Source of the DNA: Bacteroidales bacterium UBA6408
GTDB lineage: Bacteria > Bacteroidota > Bacteroidia > Bacteroidales > UBA932
Assembly: GCA_002439805.1 (NCBI GenBank)
Contig: DJPQ01000108.1
Span: 217-16,445 of the forward strand
Length of the DNA: 16,229 nucleotides
Reading direction: 5' to 3'
In this document: positions 1 through 7,291 of the stretch, piece after piece
How the letters are laid out: each line of letters opens with the position of its first letter
Numbering within the stretch: position 1 is the first letter of the stretch
Position numbers and translations under genes: made by a program
The notes under the pieces: generated by a model
Database searches by the model: none
Told to the model about the DNA's origin: nothing
Seen by the model: the letters and a program-made list of their open reading frames with translations, nothing else

Positions 1-133
1 GGGAAGTGGTGCTCCGTGCGCACTACCACACAAAGCCCCTACTTCGCTGTTCTCCGCACGACGCTGATGCGTCTTGTTGTTGCAGATGTCTCATATTCAC
101 CATCAATCTCCGGCCTATCGATGCTAGTAAATA
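1..133. other. Intergenic stretch rich in small inverted repeats
   Basis: No supported gene is visible here. The stretch holds GTGGT (6-10) pairing with ACCAC (25-29) around the palindrome GTGCGCAC (16-23), and a GACGC-TGAT-GCGTC hairpin at 60-73. A 26-codon minus-strand ORF (23-103) runs through it but has no supporting evidence. The segment may be part of a dispersed intergenic element or the edge of a neighbouring locus, which one copy cannot decide. Confidence 0.3.
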
Positions 134-167
134 AATGAGAGACCTCATCAAATAAAGGCCTCTCATT
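134..167 (-). terminator. Hairpin terminator of the minus-strand operon
   Basis: An 8-bp perfect inverted repeat (AATGAGAG at 134-141 with CTCTCATT at 160-167) extends inward by three more pairs (CCT/AGG) across one mismatch, leaving a loop of about 10 nt. It lies 24 nt beyond the stop of the glycoside hydrolase gene at 192. Read on the minus strand it is followed by a T-rich stretch (TTATTTACT). The U-tract is imperfect, so efficiency is uncertain. The same stem could also act weakly on the plus strand. Confidence 0.6.
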
Positions 168-191
168 AGATATTTATGGAAATTACCTGTT

Positions 192-1274
192 TTACTTGCT
201 GAGTGTCAAAGACTTAATAAAGTCAATTTCGGACTGGCTGTACGGGGTGCCGTCCTCGGTGAAGATGTCGTGGAACCAGACTTCCGGCATCGGGTCGCCC
301 GGCTTGCTGCCCCATGGCATATAGTAGGCGCACTTTCCGGTCGTGAGTCCCCAGTTTATCGCGCCGATTTTCTCGCACTTCAGAATCGGGAGACTGCCCT
401 CGAAGGTAGAGCGCGGACGTCCCATGTATTCCTGGCACACCATCGGGCGGTTGAAAGGCTTGAGCATCTTGATGAAAGTCTCAAGTTCCTTGTCATAATA
501 GCAATGGAAGGTGATGATGTCAACATTCTCGCAGATCCAGCTGACGATTTCAAGCTTTGTCCTCGTTCCCGCCGAACCGGGACGAATCCAGATTGGAGCC
601 GAGCACGGCTGCGACGGGTTCACCTCCCATGCCCACTTGAAGACCTCCTTGAGAAGCGGCAGGCTGTAGGCGCCCTCCTTAGGATTTTCCGGCTCATTGT
701 AGAGGCACCAGTAGAGGATGCGGTCGCAGTCCTTATAGGTGCGGAGGATGTCCTGCACATATTCCTTAAGCCTTGGCCATGACTCCGGATTGTTCACGTT
801 CTGCGCTCCCGGTGACTGAATCCATCCCGAGCCATGCACGCCCTTGACCGGCTGGGGCTGAGGGCCGAGCTTGGGATTGTTGAATGTGCCGCCGTTGGTG
901 AAGAAGGTGATGATGAGCTTCTGGCCGTGCTTCTCGGCGATGTCCATGAATTGGTTGATGCGGGACTTGAATCCGTCCTTGTCCGCGTACCAGAGCATTT
1001 CGTGAAGATAGATGCGGAGGGTGTTGAAGCCTATGCTCTCGGCATATCCGAGTTCGCGGTCGATGATTTCGGGGTTGAAAGTTTCCGGCTGCCAGAACTC
1101 GAACTGGTTGATGGCGTATGACGGGACATAGTTGCAGCCCACAGGCCACTCCTGTTCTGCCCACCATGCGTTCGCCTTTTCCTCGGACCAGCGTCCGCCT
1201 TTCTCTGCCTTGCCGCAGCAGCCCGAAAGGGCTGCGACGGCTGCTATTACCAAAAGTATATTCCTCATTTTCAT
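192..1274 (-). CDS. Clan GH-A glycoside hydrolase, cellulase/GH5-like lipoprotein
   Basis: Predicted surface or periplasmic lipoprotein hydrolase of 360 residues, acting on an unknown beta-linked polysaccharide or oligosaccharide. It starts with a charged N-terminus, a hydrophobic segment and the lipobox LSGC, with the lipidated Cys at residue 19. The rest fits a TIM barrel of clan GH-A. The acid/base strand ends in YNEP (Glu194) and the likely nucleophile is Glu282 in VCQEYMGR. An FHCYYD motif sits between them, and a WGLTTGK motif near the end fits the last barrel strand. The length suits a single catalytic domain with no carbohydrate-binding module. The ATG at 1274 was chosen because the longer frame begins with TTG at 1316 and would put 14 polar residues before the signal peptide. 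It lies 78 nt downstream of the DUF5107/TPR gene, probably in one transcript, and is followed by a hairpin terminator. The exact GH family and substrate are not determined. Confidence 0.85.
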   Translation of the reverse strand: MKMRNILLVIAAVAALSGCCGKAEKGGRWSEEKANAWWAEQEWPVGCNYVPSYAINQFEFWQPETFNPEIIDRELGYAESIGFNTLRIYLHEMLWYADKDGFKSRINQFMDIAEKHGQKLIITFFTNGGTFNNPKLGPQPQPVKGVHGSGWIQSPGAQNVNNPESWPRLKEYVQDILRTYKDCDRILYWCLYNEPENPKEGAYSLPLLKEVFKWAWEVNPSQPCSAPIWIRPGSAGTRTKLEIVSWICENVDIITFHCYYDKELETFIKMLKPFNRPMVCQEYMGRPRSTFEGSLPILKCEKIGAINWGLTTGKCAYYMPWGSKPGDPMPEVWFHDIFTEDGTPYSQSEIDFIKSLTLSK

Positions 1275-1352
1275 ATAGTTATATATTTGTTTCAATTCAT
1301 ATTTTGAGGAGCACAACGATTTCTCGACTCCACTTCAAAAGAAATCTTTGTG

Positions 1353-4300
1353 CTACCTGATGTTACCTAGATAATAATTCGCCCACACATTGTCGTTCCT
1401 CTGACCGAGAGCCTGTTCAAAGCACTTGCGAGCCTTTGACTCCTTGCCGAGAGCCTTCCATGCAAGTCCCTGAGTATAATAGGCCTTGGTGTTCACGTCC
1501 TCCGGACGCGGGCCGTAGTCAAAGCTCTCGAAAAAGCGCTCCACATAGTCCGTGACGCTTTCCTCGCCAAATTTAAGCATTTCCCGGAACATCGGCTTCA
1601 CGTCCGCCTTCGGATTGAGCTTGAGCATGGCGAGCGCCTTCTCATAATTGTAGACGCAATCGACCGGCTTCACCACGACTGCAGCGGCCTTTGCGTAATA
1701 TTCCCGTGCCTTCGCCGCGTCGCCAACCTTTTCGTAGGCCATACCTATATTATAATAGACCTGAGCATCGCGCGCATAGTATTCGAGGTGGGCATATCCG
1801 TGGTTCGCAGGATACTCGTTCGTCATTAGCATATATTCCAGAGCCTTCTCATTGTTCCCGGACTTCCACTCGCGGAATCCGGAGAGCATGCAGGCATCGA
1901 CATAGATGTCGTGAAGGTCCTCGATGTGCTCGCGACGGGCATAGAAACGGGTCAGGAGCTTGTCCAGCACCTGTTCGTACTCGCCTTTGAGAATGCGTAG
2001 CTTAATTGCACGTGTCTCTGAATCGTAGCGCTTCTCGTAGAGAGATTCCCTGCCGGCGAAGAGTTCATACCGCTCTTCAAGCGGAGCGTTCAGCTGTTCA
2101 AGAATCTCGTCACATTCGGTGAGGAAGATGGCGTTGCCGTCCTTGTCCGCCGCTATCGCCTTTTTGTACCAGTCCGCGCCCTTGCGGAGCTCGCCGGTAA
2201 AGTAGTGGCAGCCCCAGCCGAGGTTGCGCAGAGCCATCGCGAAGTCAGGCCTGAGTTCAACTGCCTTCTCCCAGCAGGACATCGCCTTGGCCGGCTGCTT
2301 CTGATACCAGAGGTTGCCGAGATAGTACCATGCCATAACGGAGTTCGGATTGTACTCTATCGCCTTCTCAAGCGGCTTCACGGTTTCGAGGCGGAACGGG
2401 AACACATAGTCCATGTCCCCGGCCTCGGCAGCGGCGAACCATTTTGCGGCAGCATCCTTGTCGTCGTTTCTGTCAGCGAACCACCCGAGCCAGTACTCGA
2501 CTGTAGGATAAGGCCTTATGTTCTCAGCATCCTTGAGAACAGCCTCCGCATCCGATGCAAATCCGTTGTTCAAGTAGTAGAGTGCAAGCTCGATGTAGGA
2601 CTCGCTCACCCCGCGCAGGAGCTTGGTGAACTCCGCCTTTGGCTTCACGCCGAGGGCGACCTGTTCTGCAGAGGCGTAGTAGTTGAGAGGGTCGATGTCA
2701 AGAATTTCCGCTGCAAGCTTCGTGGCCTCTTCAGTGTTTCCGGCCTTGCGCTCAAGCGTGGTGAGGAGGTTCTTCGCGTCGAGGTTCATTCCGTTGTAGG
2801 CGACCGCCATTCCGGCTTCCTGAGCGGCCTGCTCCGCGTTTCCGAGAGTCGAGGAAATCTGCGCGAGCTGGTAATATGCGGCGGAGGCATACTCATAATC
2901 CCATGCGGCACGATAGAGAGTATCCACGGCATCGGCATATTTTCCCTCATCCTTGAGAATGAGCCCAAGATTGTACATCGACTCTCCGTCTGCAGGGCGG
3001 GTGTATGAAGAGGTCTGACGAACGAGGGACTTGCGGAGATGAGACTTAGCCTTTTCGTAGTCCCCGGCCTTGCGGTAATAGATTCCGAGCTGGGTATTGC
3101 TGCGCACGTCGAGCGGGTCGCGGCGGACGGCCTCCTCGAAATAGATGTTCGGATCGACATGAGCCTGATGGAACTGGAGGTTGCGCATTCCGAGGTAATA
3201 GAGGTCCTCGATGTTGTCGATGCTCTTAGGGTCAGGGTCGAGCGGCACGACAGGCTCCGGAAGCGGCTTGCTGCGGTCGAGTTTGTAGGGATGATAGTTC
3301 AGGAGTTCCTGTCCCTCAGCGGAATAGACTGTCATCGTGACCTCCGAAGGCTCGCTTACATTTGTCGCTGCGGTCGTGAAGTCGTCGGCGAAAGGCTTGT
3401 CCGGGGCGATGTCGGCCACCTTGCTGTAGAGCAGTTTGCCGTCGGCCCTGCGTACCTCGACCTTGGCGTTGTTGCGAATCTGCGTGACGTTAGCAGCCAC
3501 ATGAACCTTGCCCGAAGGGTCTATGTCCATGTTGAGCGTGGCAAGCTCGTTGCCCCTGTTCACGTGCCGCAGGTCGCGGATGCCGTACCAATAGGCCGTA
3601 AACTCCTTGGTCTCATGCGGGTTAATCCAGCAGTAGTCCGGCTGATTGTCGGAATAGGCGCCGGTCATAAGCTCGACATAGGCGCCGTCGGTATCGGTGA
3701 GTACCTCGCAGTCCCAGGAGTGACCGTAGTTCATATGACCCCAGGTCCAGAACTTGCCTCCCTTGTTGATGTTGTGGTTGCCCGCGAGCATGGTTCCGGC
3801 GTTCTTGCCGTAGTCATATCCTCCCACGAAATCGTCCTTCTGGTCGTAGATGAACACTGAGCCGCCCATAAGCGCCGGAAGATTCTTCCAATAACTGATG
3901 TCAACTCCTGCATAGTCCGGATTTCCGCAGTATTCCCCGTCAGGCACAGGCCAGCGCAGGAAACTGTTCTTGTGGTGGAAAGTTCCGAAGTCGGTGCACT
4001 CCGGGAAGACAATCTGATAGTTCTCGTTGGCGTGGGTCGCGACATTGTTCCAGTGCAGCATGGAGTTGCGGTCCTGCGCGTTGTTGAAGAAGCGGCCGGT
4101 GACCTCGATGTATGACTTGTCCGGGTAGAGCGTCATGCCCATTGCCCAGCTCATCCTGTGGCGGTTTTCCACCTCGCCGACCCAGAGGGTCTTGCTGCCG
4201 TCACCGTTATCGACGATGGTGTAGTCTATCGGGTACTGCGACGTCGCCCTGTGGTGGTGAAACACGTTCCACTCCACGCCTCCGCTTATCCACGCGCCGA

Positions 4301-4688
4301 GCATCCCGACGTTCGCCGGCTTGATGACGCTCTGACGGTAGAAGATTTCATACCCGTTTGTCTTGTCGGTGGCGTAGAAGAGCCGTCCGCCGATGTCCGG
4401 AAGCACGCAGACCTTCACATAGTCGTTCTCGATGAAGAGCGCCCTGTGGGTGGAATCGACCTTCTCGTTCGTGGGATTGTCGTTCATCGCGTAGGGATAG
4501 ACTCCCCTCTTTGCCCGCTGGTAGGCGAAGTCCCTCTCGAAAAGAGGAGCCTTCTCCGGGGCGTTCACGCGGTAGGTCGGAAGGTCAATCGTCCCCTCCC
4601 AAGCCTTCACCGGTCCGTTCTGAGCCCTTGCGGACACTGTCGCGAGGGCGAATGCCAGAACGGCGGAAATCAGTGTTTTCTTTCTCAT
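1353..4688 (-). CDS. DUF5107 domain and TPR-repeat periplasmic protein
   Basis: Large exported protein of 1111 residues. A type I signal peptide ends at ARA-Q near residue 23. The N-terminal third matches the DUF5107 family, thought to have a galactose-mutarotase-like beta-sandwich. It shows a VLPDIGGRLFYATDKTNG segment near residue 100 and GGVEWN followed by a His-rich stretch (FHHH) near residue 140, a plausible sugar-binding or catalytic site. From about residue 490 to the C-terminus it is a long alpha-helical array of TPR motifs (for example LGIYYRKAGDYEKAKSHL, YYNIGMAYEKVGDAAKAREYY), suggesting a protein-docking scaffold. The ATG at 4688 is preferred; the codon before it is TTG. The following GH gene suggests a role in glycan handling. 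The biochemical activity of DUF5107 is not known to me, so function remains an inference from context. An unusually strong antisense ORF across its middle is a composition shadow. Confidence 0.85.
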   Translation of the reverse strand: MRKKTLISAVLAFALATVSARAQNGPVKAWEGTIDLPTYRVNAPEKAPLFERDFAYQRAKRGVYPYAMNDNPTNEKVDSTHRALFIENDYVKVCVLPDIGGRLFYATDKTNGYEIFYRQSVIKPANVGMLGAWISGGVEWNVFHHHRATSQYPIDYTIVDNGDGSKTLWVGEVENRHRMSWAMGMTLYPDKSYIEVTGRFFNNAQDRNSMLHWNNVATHANENYQIVFPECTDFGTFHHKNSFLRWPVPDGEYCGNPDYAGVDISYWKNLPALMGGSVFIYDQKDDFVGGYDYGKNAGTMLAGNHNINKGGKFWTWGHMNYGHSWDCEVLTDTDGAYVELMTGAYSDNQPDYCWINPHETKEFTAYWYGIRDLRHVNRGNELATLNMDIDPSGKVHVAANVTQIRNNAKVEVRRADGKLLYSKVADIAPDKPFADDFTTAATNVSEPSEVTMTVYSAEGQELLNYHPYKLDRSKPLPEPVVPLDPDPKSIDNIEDLYYLGMRNLQFHQAHVDPNIYFEEAVRRDPLDVRSNTQLGIYYRKAGDYEKAKSHLRKSLVRQTSSYTRPADGESMYNLGLILKDEGKYADAVDTLYRAAWDYEYASAAYYQLAQISSTLGNAEQAAQEAGMAVAYNGMNLDAKNLLTTLERKAGNTEEATKLAAEILDIDPLNYYASAEQVALGVKPKAEFTKLLRGVSESYIELALYYLNNGFASDAEAVLKDAENIRPYPTVEYWLGWFADRNDDKDAAAKWFAAAEAGDMDYVFPFRLETVKPLEKAIEYNPNSVMAWYYLGNLWYQKQPAKAMSCWEKAVELRPDFAMALRNLGWGCHYFTGELRKGADWYKKAIAADKDGNAIFLTECDEILEQLNAPLEERYELFAGRESLYEKRYDSETRAIKLRILKGEYEQVLDKLLTRFYARREHIEDLHDIYVDACMLSGFREWKSGNNEKALEYMLMTNEYPANHGYAHLEYYARDAQVYYNIGMAYEKVGDAAKAREYYAKAAAVVVKPVDCVYNYEKALAMLKLNPKADVKPMFREMLKFGEESVTDYVERFFESFDYGPRPEDVNTKAYYTQGLAWKALGKESKARKCFEQALGQRNDNVWANYYLGNIR

Positions 4689-4709
4689 CAATTCTGTGTT
4701 ATTGGTTTA

Positions 4710-4717
4710 TAAATATA
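4710..4717 (-). promoter_or_regulatory. Possible -7 box for the DUF5107/GH operon
   Basis: On the minus strand TATATTTA matches the Bacteroidota -7 consensus TAnnTTTG at all but the last base, 21 nt before the ATG at 4688. No convincing TTTG -33 element is found at the usual spacing, so this is a weak call. Confidence 0.3.
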
Positions 4718-4828
4718 TGTAGTATCCTGTTTTCAAGAGCAGTCTCCATCTATCCACAATTTCCACATTGCAAATTTCCGAATTAGCCATCACGCCGCCA
4801 CACACATTTCAGCCATTTAGTTGTAATT

Positions 4829-4858
4829 TTTCGTCAAACGCGCCGCTCTCTGACGAAA
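4829..4858. promoter_or_regulatory. Dyad TTTCGTCA-N14-TGACGAAA, candidate operator
   Basis: A perfect 8-bp inverted repeat (4829-4836 and 4851-4858) has half-site centres 22 bp apart, about two helical turns. It sits immediately upstream of the exact TAnnTTTG box at 4872, covering the place where a -33 element would be, and no TTTG is seen there. This is the geometry expected of an operator or activator site for a dimeric regulator. The most economical candidate is the AraC-type protein encoded just downstream, acting on its own promoter. Binding is inferred. Confidence 0.5.
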
Positions 4859-4871
4859 CAAGATTTTTTTA

Positions 4872-4879
4872 TATCTTTG
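4872..4879 (+). promoter_or_regulatory. -7 box (TATCTTTG) of the membrane AraC-type gene
   Basis: TATCTTTG is an exact match to the Bacteroidota primary sigma -7 consensus TAnnTTTG, embedded in a T-rich run. Transcription would start near 4884-4887, giving a leader of about 60 nt before the preferred ATG at 4947. The expected TTTG at -33 is missing and the dyad at 4829-4858 occupies that area, which would fit an activator-dependent promoter. Confidence 0.6.
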
Positions 4880-4886
4880 CACGATT

Positions 4887-4905
4887 CCCATACAAATGGG
4901 GGGGG
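4887..4905 (+). promoter_or_regulatory. Leader hairpin with G8 homopolymer
   Basis: CCCAT (4887-4891) can pair with ATGGG (4896-4900) across a 4-nt ACAA loop, and the right arm runs on into a total of eight consecutive G residues (4898-4905). The element lies at the extreme 5' end of the predicted transcript and includes an alternative ATG (4896). G-tracts of this length can change by slippage. Here a change would shift the frame only if translation began at 4896; otherwise it would alter leader structure. Confidence 0.45.
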
Positions 4906-4946
4906 ACAAGCCTCAGAAAACTGGCAGCCACATATTGAGGAAAAAC

Positions 4947-6122
4947 ATGAAATATACAGGGATTCAGGATATATTGTTTGCGGATGCGTGCCTTGTGTTC
5001 ATCGTCACAGGAATAATCTGCGCCGTCGTACGTTGGTTTCACATGTGCCGGCCATACGACAGGGAAGAAAAATACTTCTACCCGGTACGGCGTCTCGTTG
5101 CCCTCGGCTATTTGTCGATGGCTCTTTTTGAAATTCCCTATTTCCTCGCGCCTTCAGATCCGGCGACTGTCATATATGTAGGCATAGCCGGAATACTTTT
5201 CTATCCGATGTGCTTCGCGTCACTGTTCGGGAAATATTTCAGCACACAGCATCTCAACAAAATTCACAACAGTGCTTATGTCATCGCGACACTTGCTCTG
5301 ATAGTCTCACTGCTGATCACCCTCGTTGCGGGAGGCGGAGACTGGATGGTCGCGAACAAGGCCTGGCTGAAATGCGCGGCAGGGCTCACGAGCCTCGCCC
5401 TCACTTGCATTCTGCTGAAGACAACAAGACGGATAAACAAGAGAATTGACGAGTATCACCTGCAAAATTTCTCTGATGAGGGAGACTTTCCCTACCGGTT
5501 CGCAGAGAAAACTCTGTGGATGCCATTGGCCTGGGTTGCGGTTGTATGGGCGATATTCATCACCGGGAACGGAGTGGTCAAACTCGTCATTGACCTCGTG
5601 CTGTCCGTGTCCATGCTGATGTTCCTTCTGCTCATACTCCATCCGCAGCGTCTGCTGCCGACAGAGGCCGTCCGCAAGGAAGGAAATCGACTCGACAACA
5701 TCACGGACGAACTGATGCATGAGGCGCTCGACGAGGCCGAGGACATAGAAGAATACGAATCCGGAATCACCGACGCCTACGGGACAGACGAGCTTGCCTA
5801 TGACGAAGAGGCGAAGCGGCAGGTTCTCGAAATAATCCTCCGACGCTTTAAGGAGCAGCATCTTCAGAAAAAAGAAGTTCTTGCAGAAGTCGACAAGGGA
5901 AAGATAGCCCCCGCGAGCCGCTTCATTGCGTCTGTGGGCTACTACAATCTGATTAACATGTTCCGTCTCGAATACGCCCGCCAATACAGCGAGGCTAACC
6001 CGATGGTCAAGCAGTCGGCCGTGGCGGAAGCCTCCGGATTTTCATCCGGGTCAAGTTTCAGCAAGGCTAAGAAGAACGTGACTTCCATTGACAGAGACTT
6101 TGTCTCAGGTGTTCATCTATAA
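4947..6122 (+). CDS. Multi-pass membrane protein with C-terminal AraC-type HTH
   Basis: Predicted one-component membrane regulator of 391 residues. About seven hydrophobic segments (roughly residues 8-31, 48-68, 73-96, 109-130, 139-157, 190-210, 213-233) make up the N-terminal half. A strongly acidic linker (about 250-280) follows, then an AraC/XylS-type double HTH domain (about 290-378). The second HTH shows the family pattern in MFRLEYARQY, AVAEASGFSSGSSFSKAKK. DNA binding at the membrane in response to an envelope or membrane-soluble signal is inferred. The ATG at 4947 is favoured over that at 4896 because AGGA precedes it, the TM1 start then sits near the N-terminus, and the upstream ATG lies in a hairpin and G8 tract only about 10 nt from the predicted transcript start. 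Its position between two operons makes it a candidate regulator of the pilus genes downstream. Confidence 0.8.
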   Translation: MKYTGIQDILFADACLVFIVTGIICAVVRWFHMCRPYDREEKYFYPVRRLVALGYLSMALFEIPYFLAPSDPATVIYVGIAGILFYPMCFASLFGKYFSTQHLNKIHNSAYVIATLALIVSLLITLVAGGGDWMVANKAWLKCAAGLTSLALTCILLKTTRRINKRIDEYHLQNFSDEGDFPYRFAEKTLWMPLAWVAVVWAIFITGNGVVKLVIDLVLSVSMLMFLLLILHPQRLLPTEAVRKEGNRLDNITDELMHEALDEAEDIEEYESGITDAYGTDELAYDEEAKRQVLEIILRRFKEQHLQKKEVLAEVDKGKIAPASRFIASVGYYNLINMFRLEYARQYSEANPMVKQSAVAEASGFSSGSSFSKAKKNVTSIDRDFVSGVHL

Positions 6123-6266
6123 TAGCTAAAAATCAATGAATTGAATACCCAGGCTGCTGCTATAAAGAAACAAAACTGCGCCTTAAAAGAAACTGACAGG
6201 AGTGTAAACTCACTCTCAGAGGAAATTGTCCGCGTCAAAAATTCCAATCAAGAACGTTTCTATGCC

Positions 6267-6274
6267 TAAATTTG
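6267..6274 (+). promoter_or_regulatory. -7 box (TAAATTTG) of the pilus operon
   Basis: TAAATTTG is an exact TAnnTTTG match placed 43 nt before the ATG at 6318. It lies in the only sizeable non-coding gap (6123-6317) before eight closely packed genes, so it is the best candidate for the operon promoter. No clear TTTG at -33 is seen. A CGTCAAA heptamer at 6233-6239, the same as one arm of the dyad upstream of the regulator gene, lies 34 nt upstream. The rest of the gap holds no other structure I can support. Confidence 0.5.
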
Positions 6275-6317
6275 CAAGTTTTTTTGAAGGATTGTCCAAA
6301 TCCCGACAAAGAATCAA

Positions 6318-7265
6318 ATGTACACCGCAAAACGACTTCTTATGCCCATGCACAAACTGACTGCAACCATTATTTCCCTTCTCCTGACTGTGCCCGTACT
6401 GTCAGCACAGGAAAAGGACAATTCGTCCGGCTGGTATGTCGGTGCCGGTGTCGGAATGCCGGCAGGAACCGCATCTCTAAGCAGTTTTGCCGCTGACGGC
6501 TTTCATGCCGGATGGAGTGCGACTGCCTTCGGAGGCTACCGTTTCAATGAGCTCTATTCCCTGGAAGCATTCATCGGATACGGACAGACGACAATGGAGG
6601 CAGGGAAATGCTGCGCCTCAGACGGCAACTGGCTCGGCTCCGACGGTGTGAGATACTATGGCTCGGTACTCGGGATGGACTGCTTGAAATTTTCGGACAT
6701 AAGGACGACATCCTTCCTTCAGCAGTATGGCGCGCGCTTCAATTTCAATATCCTCGGACTTTTCTCCACGACAAGACAAAGCGGATGGGCTCTCGAACTC
6801 TCGCCGAAGGTGGCTCTGTACGGAAGCAGGTCCGAAGTCATGCGTGTTGCAGACGCCTCTCCGTTCATAGCGAAAGAGAAAAGCGACTGGCATTTCGGCT
6901 ATGGTGCCGACGTTCAGGCCTCCTACCGAATCATCGAGCATCTGAAAATTGGAATTACAACTGGTATCACAGGCCTGACAGGAGCAAAAATCGACGGAAT
7001 CGTCCATTCCGGACACAAGTCCAATTTTGTCTGGGACACGTCCGTGCGGCTCATCTACGAATTTGGAGGACGCGGCAGAGGGAATGCGTCAGAAAGCGGA
7101 AAGGAAAGCGGACTCGATGACGCTGGAGCTTCAGGGGCCGGAACAAATACAACGGCGGAGACAGCGGCAGAAGAGAAACAGAAGAGCAAAGAGCCGAAGA
7201 CTCCAGAAGTGTGGGACGACTGCGACAAGTGCAGATGCCCATATTGCAAGGACTGCTGTCGGTAA
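6318..7265 (+). CDS. Outer-membrane beta-barrel protein with Cys-rich tail
   Basis: First gene of the pilus operon, 315 residues. A type I signal peptide ends at VPVLSA-Q. The body has the alternating aromatic/glycine strands of a small outer-membrane barrel (WYVGAGVGMPAG, AFGGYRFNELYSLEAFIGYG, QASYRIIEHLKIGI, VRLIYEFGG). After the last strand, at about residue 253, comes a low-complexity Gly/Ser/Glu/Lys-rich linker and then a terminal DDCDKCRCPYCKDCCR with six cysteines. Comparable pilus loci often start with an outer-membrane protein, sometimes carrying an OmpA peptidoglycan-binding domain; here the Cys cluster stands in that place. A role in pilus export, assembly or anchoring is inferred from position only. 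Starts at 6342 or 6348 would give an equally good signal peptide. The next gene begins 26 nt after its stop. Confidence 0.8.
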   Translation: MYTAKRLLMPMHKLTATIISLLLTVPVLSAQEKDNSSGWYVGAGVGMPAGTASLSSFAADGFHAGWSATAFGGYRFNELYSLEAFIGYGQTTMEAGKCCASDGNWLGSDGVRYYGSVLGMDCLKFSDIRTTSFLQQYGARFNFNILGLFSTTRQSGWALELSPKVALYGSRSEVMRVADASPFIAKEKSDWHFGYGADVQASYRIIEHLKIGITTGITGLTGAKIDGIVHSGHKSNFVWDTSVRLIYEFGGRGRGNASESGKESGLDDAGASGAGTNTTAETAAEEKQKSKEPKTPEVWDDCDKCRCPYCKDCCR

Positions 7266-7291
7266 GAAACAAGACACATTCGGAAAAGACA

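Noticed and set aside
23..103. Minus-strand 26-codon ORF starting at ATG 103
   Set aside because: It is very short, has no ribosome-binding or promoter support and no recognised family. It may be chance in GC-rich DNA.
1275..1316. Upstream extension of the glycoside hydrolase gene to a TTG at 1316
   Set aside because: It adds 14 polar residues before a good signal peptide that already starts at ATG 1274.
3039..3860. Long plus-strand ORF (273 codons) opposite the DUF5107/TPR gene
   Set aside because: It mirrors the codon pattern of a convincing gene on the other strand, lacks domain motifs, and is one of several such shadows in this gene.
5307..5984. Minus-strand ORF opposite the membrane AraC-type gene
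   Set aside because: It has no recognisable domain or signal, while the plus-strand frame has clear transmembrane segments and an HTH.
6123..6317. Invertible promoter upstream of the pilus operon
   Set aside because: No long inverted repeats flank the -7 box and no invertase gene is in the window. Only a short GAGTG/CACTC pair is present.
7211..7291. N-terminal extension of the anchor gene to ATG 7211
   Set aside because: It would overlap the barrel gene in another frame and place 27 residues before a complete lipoprotein signal peptide at 7292.
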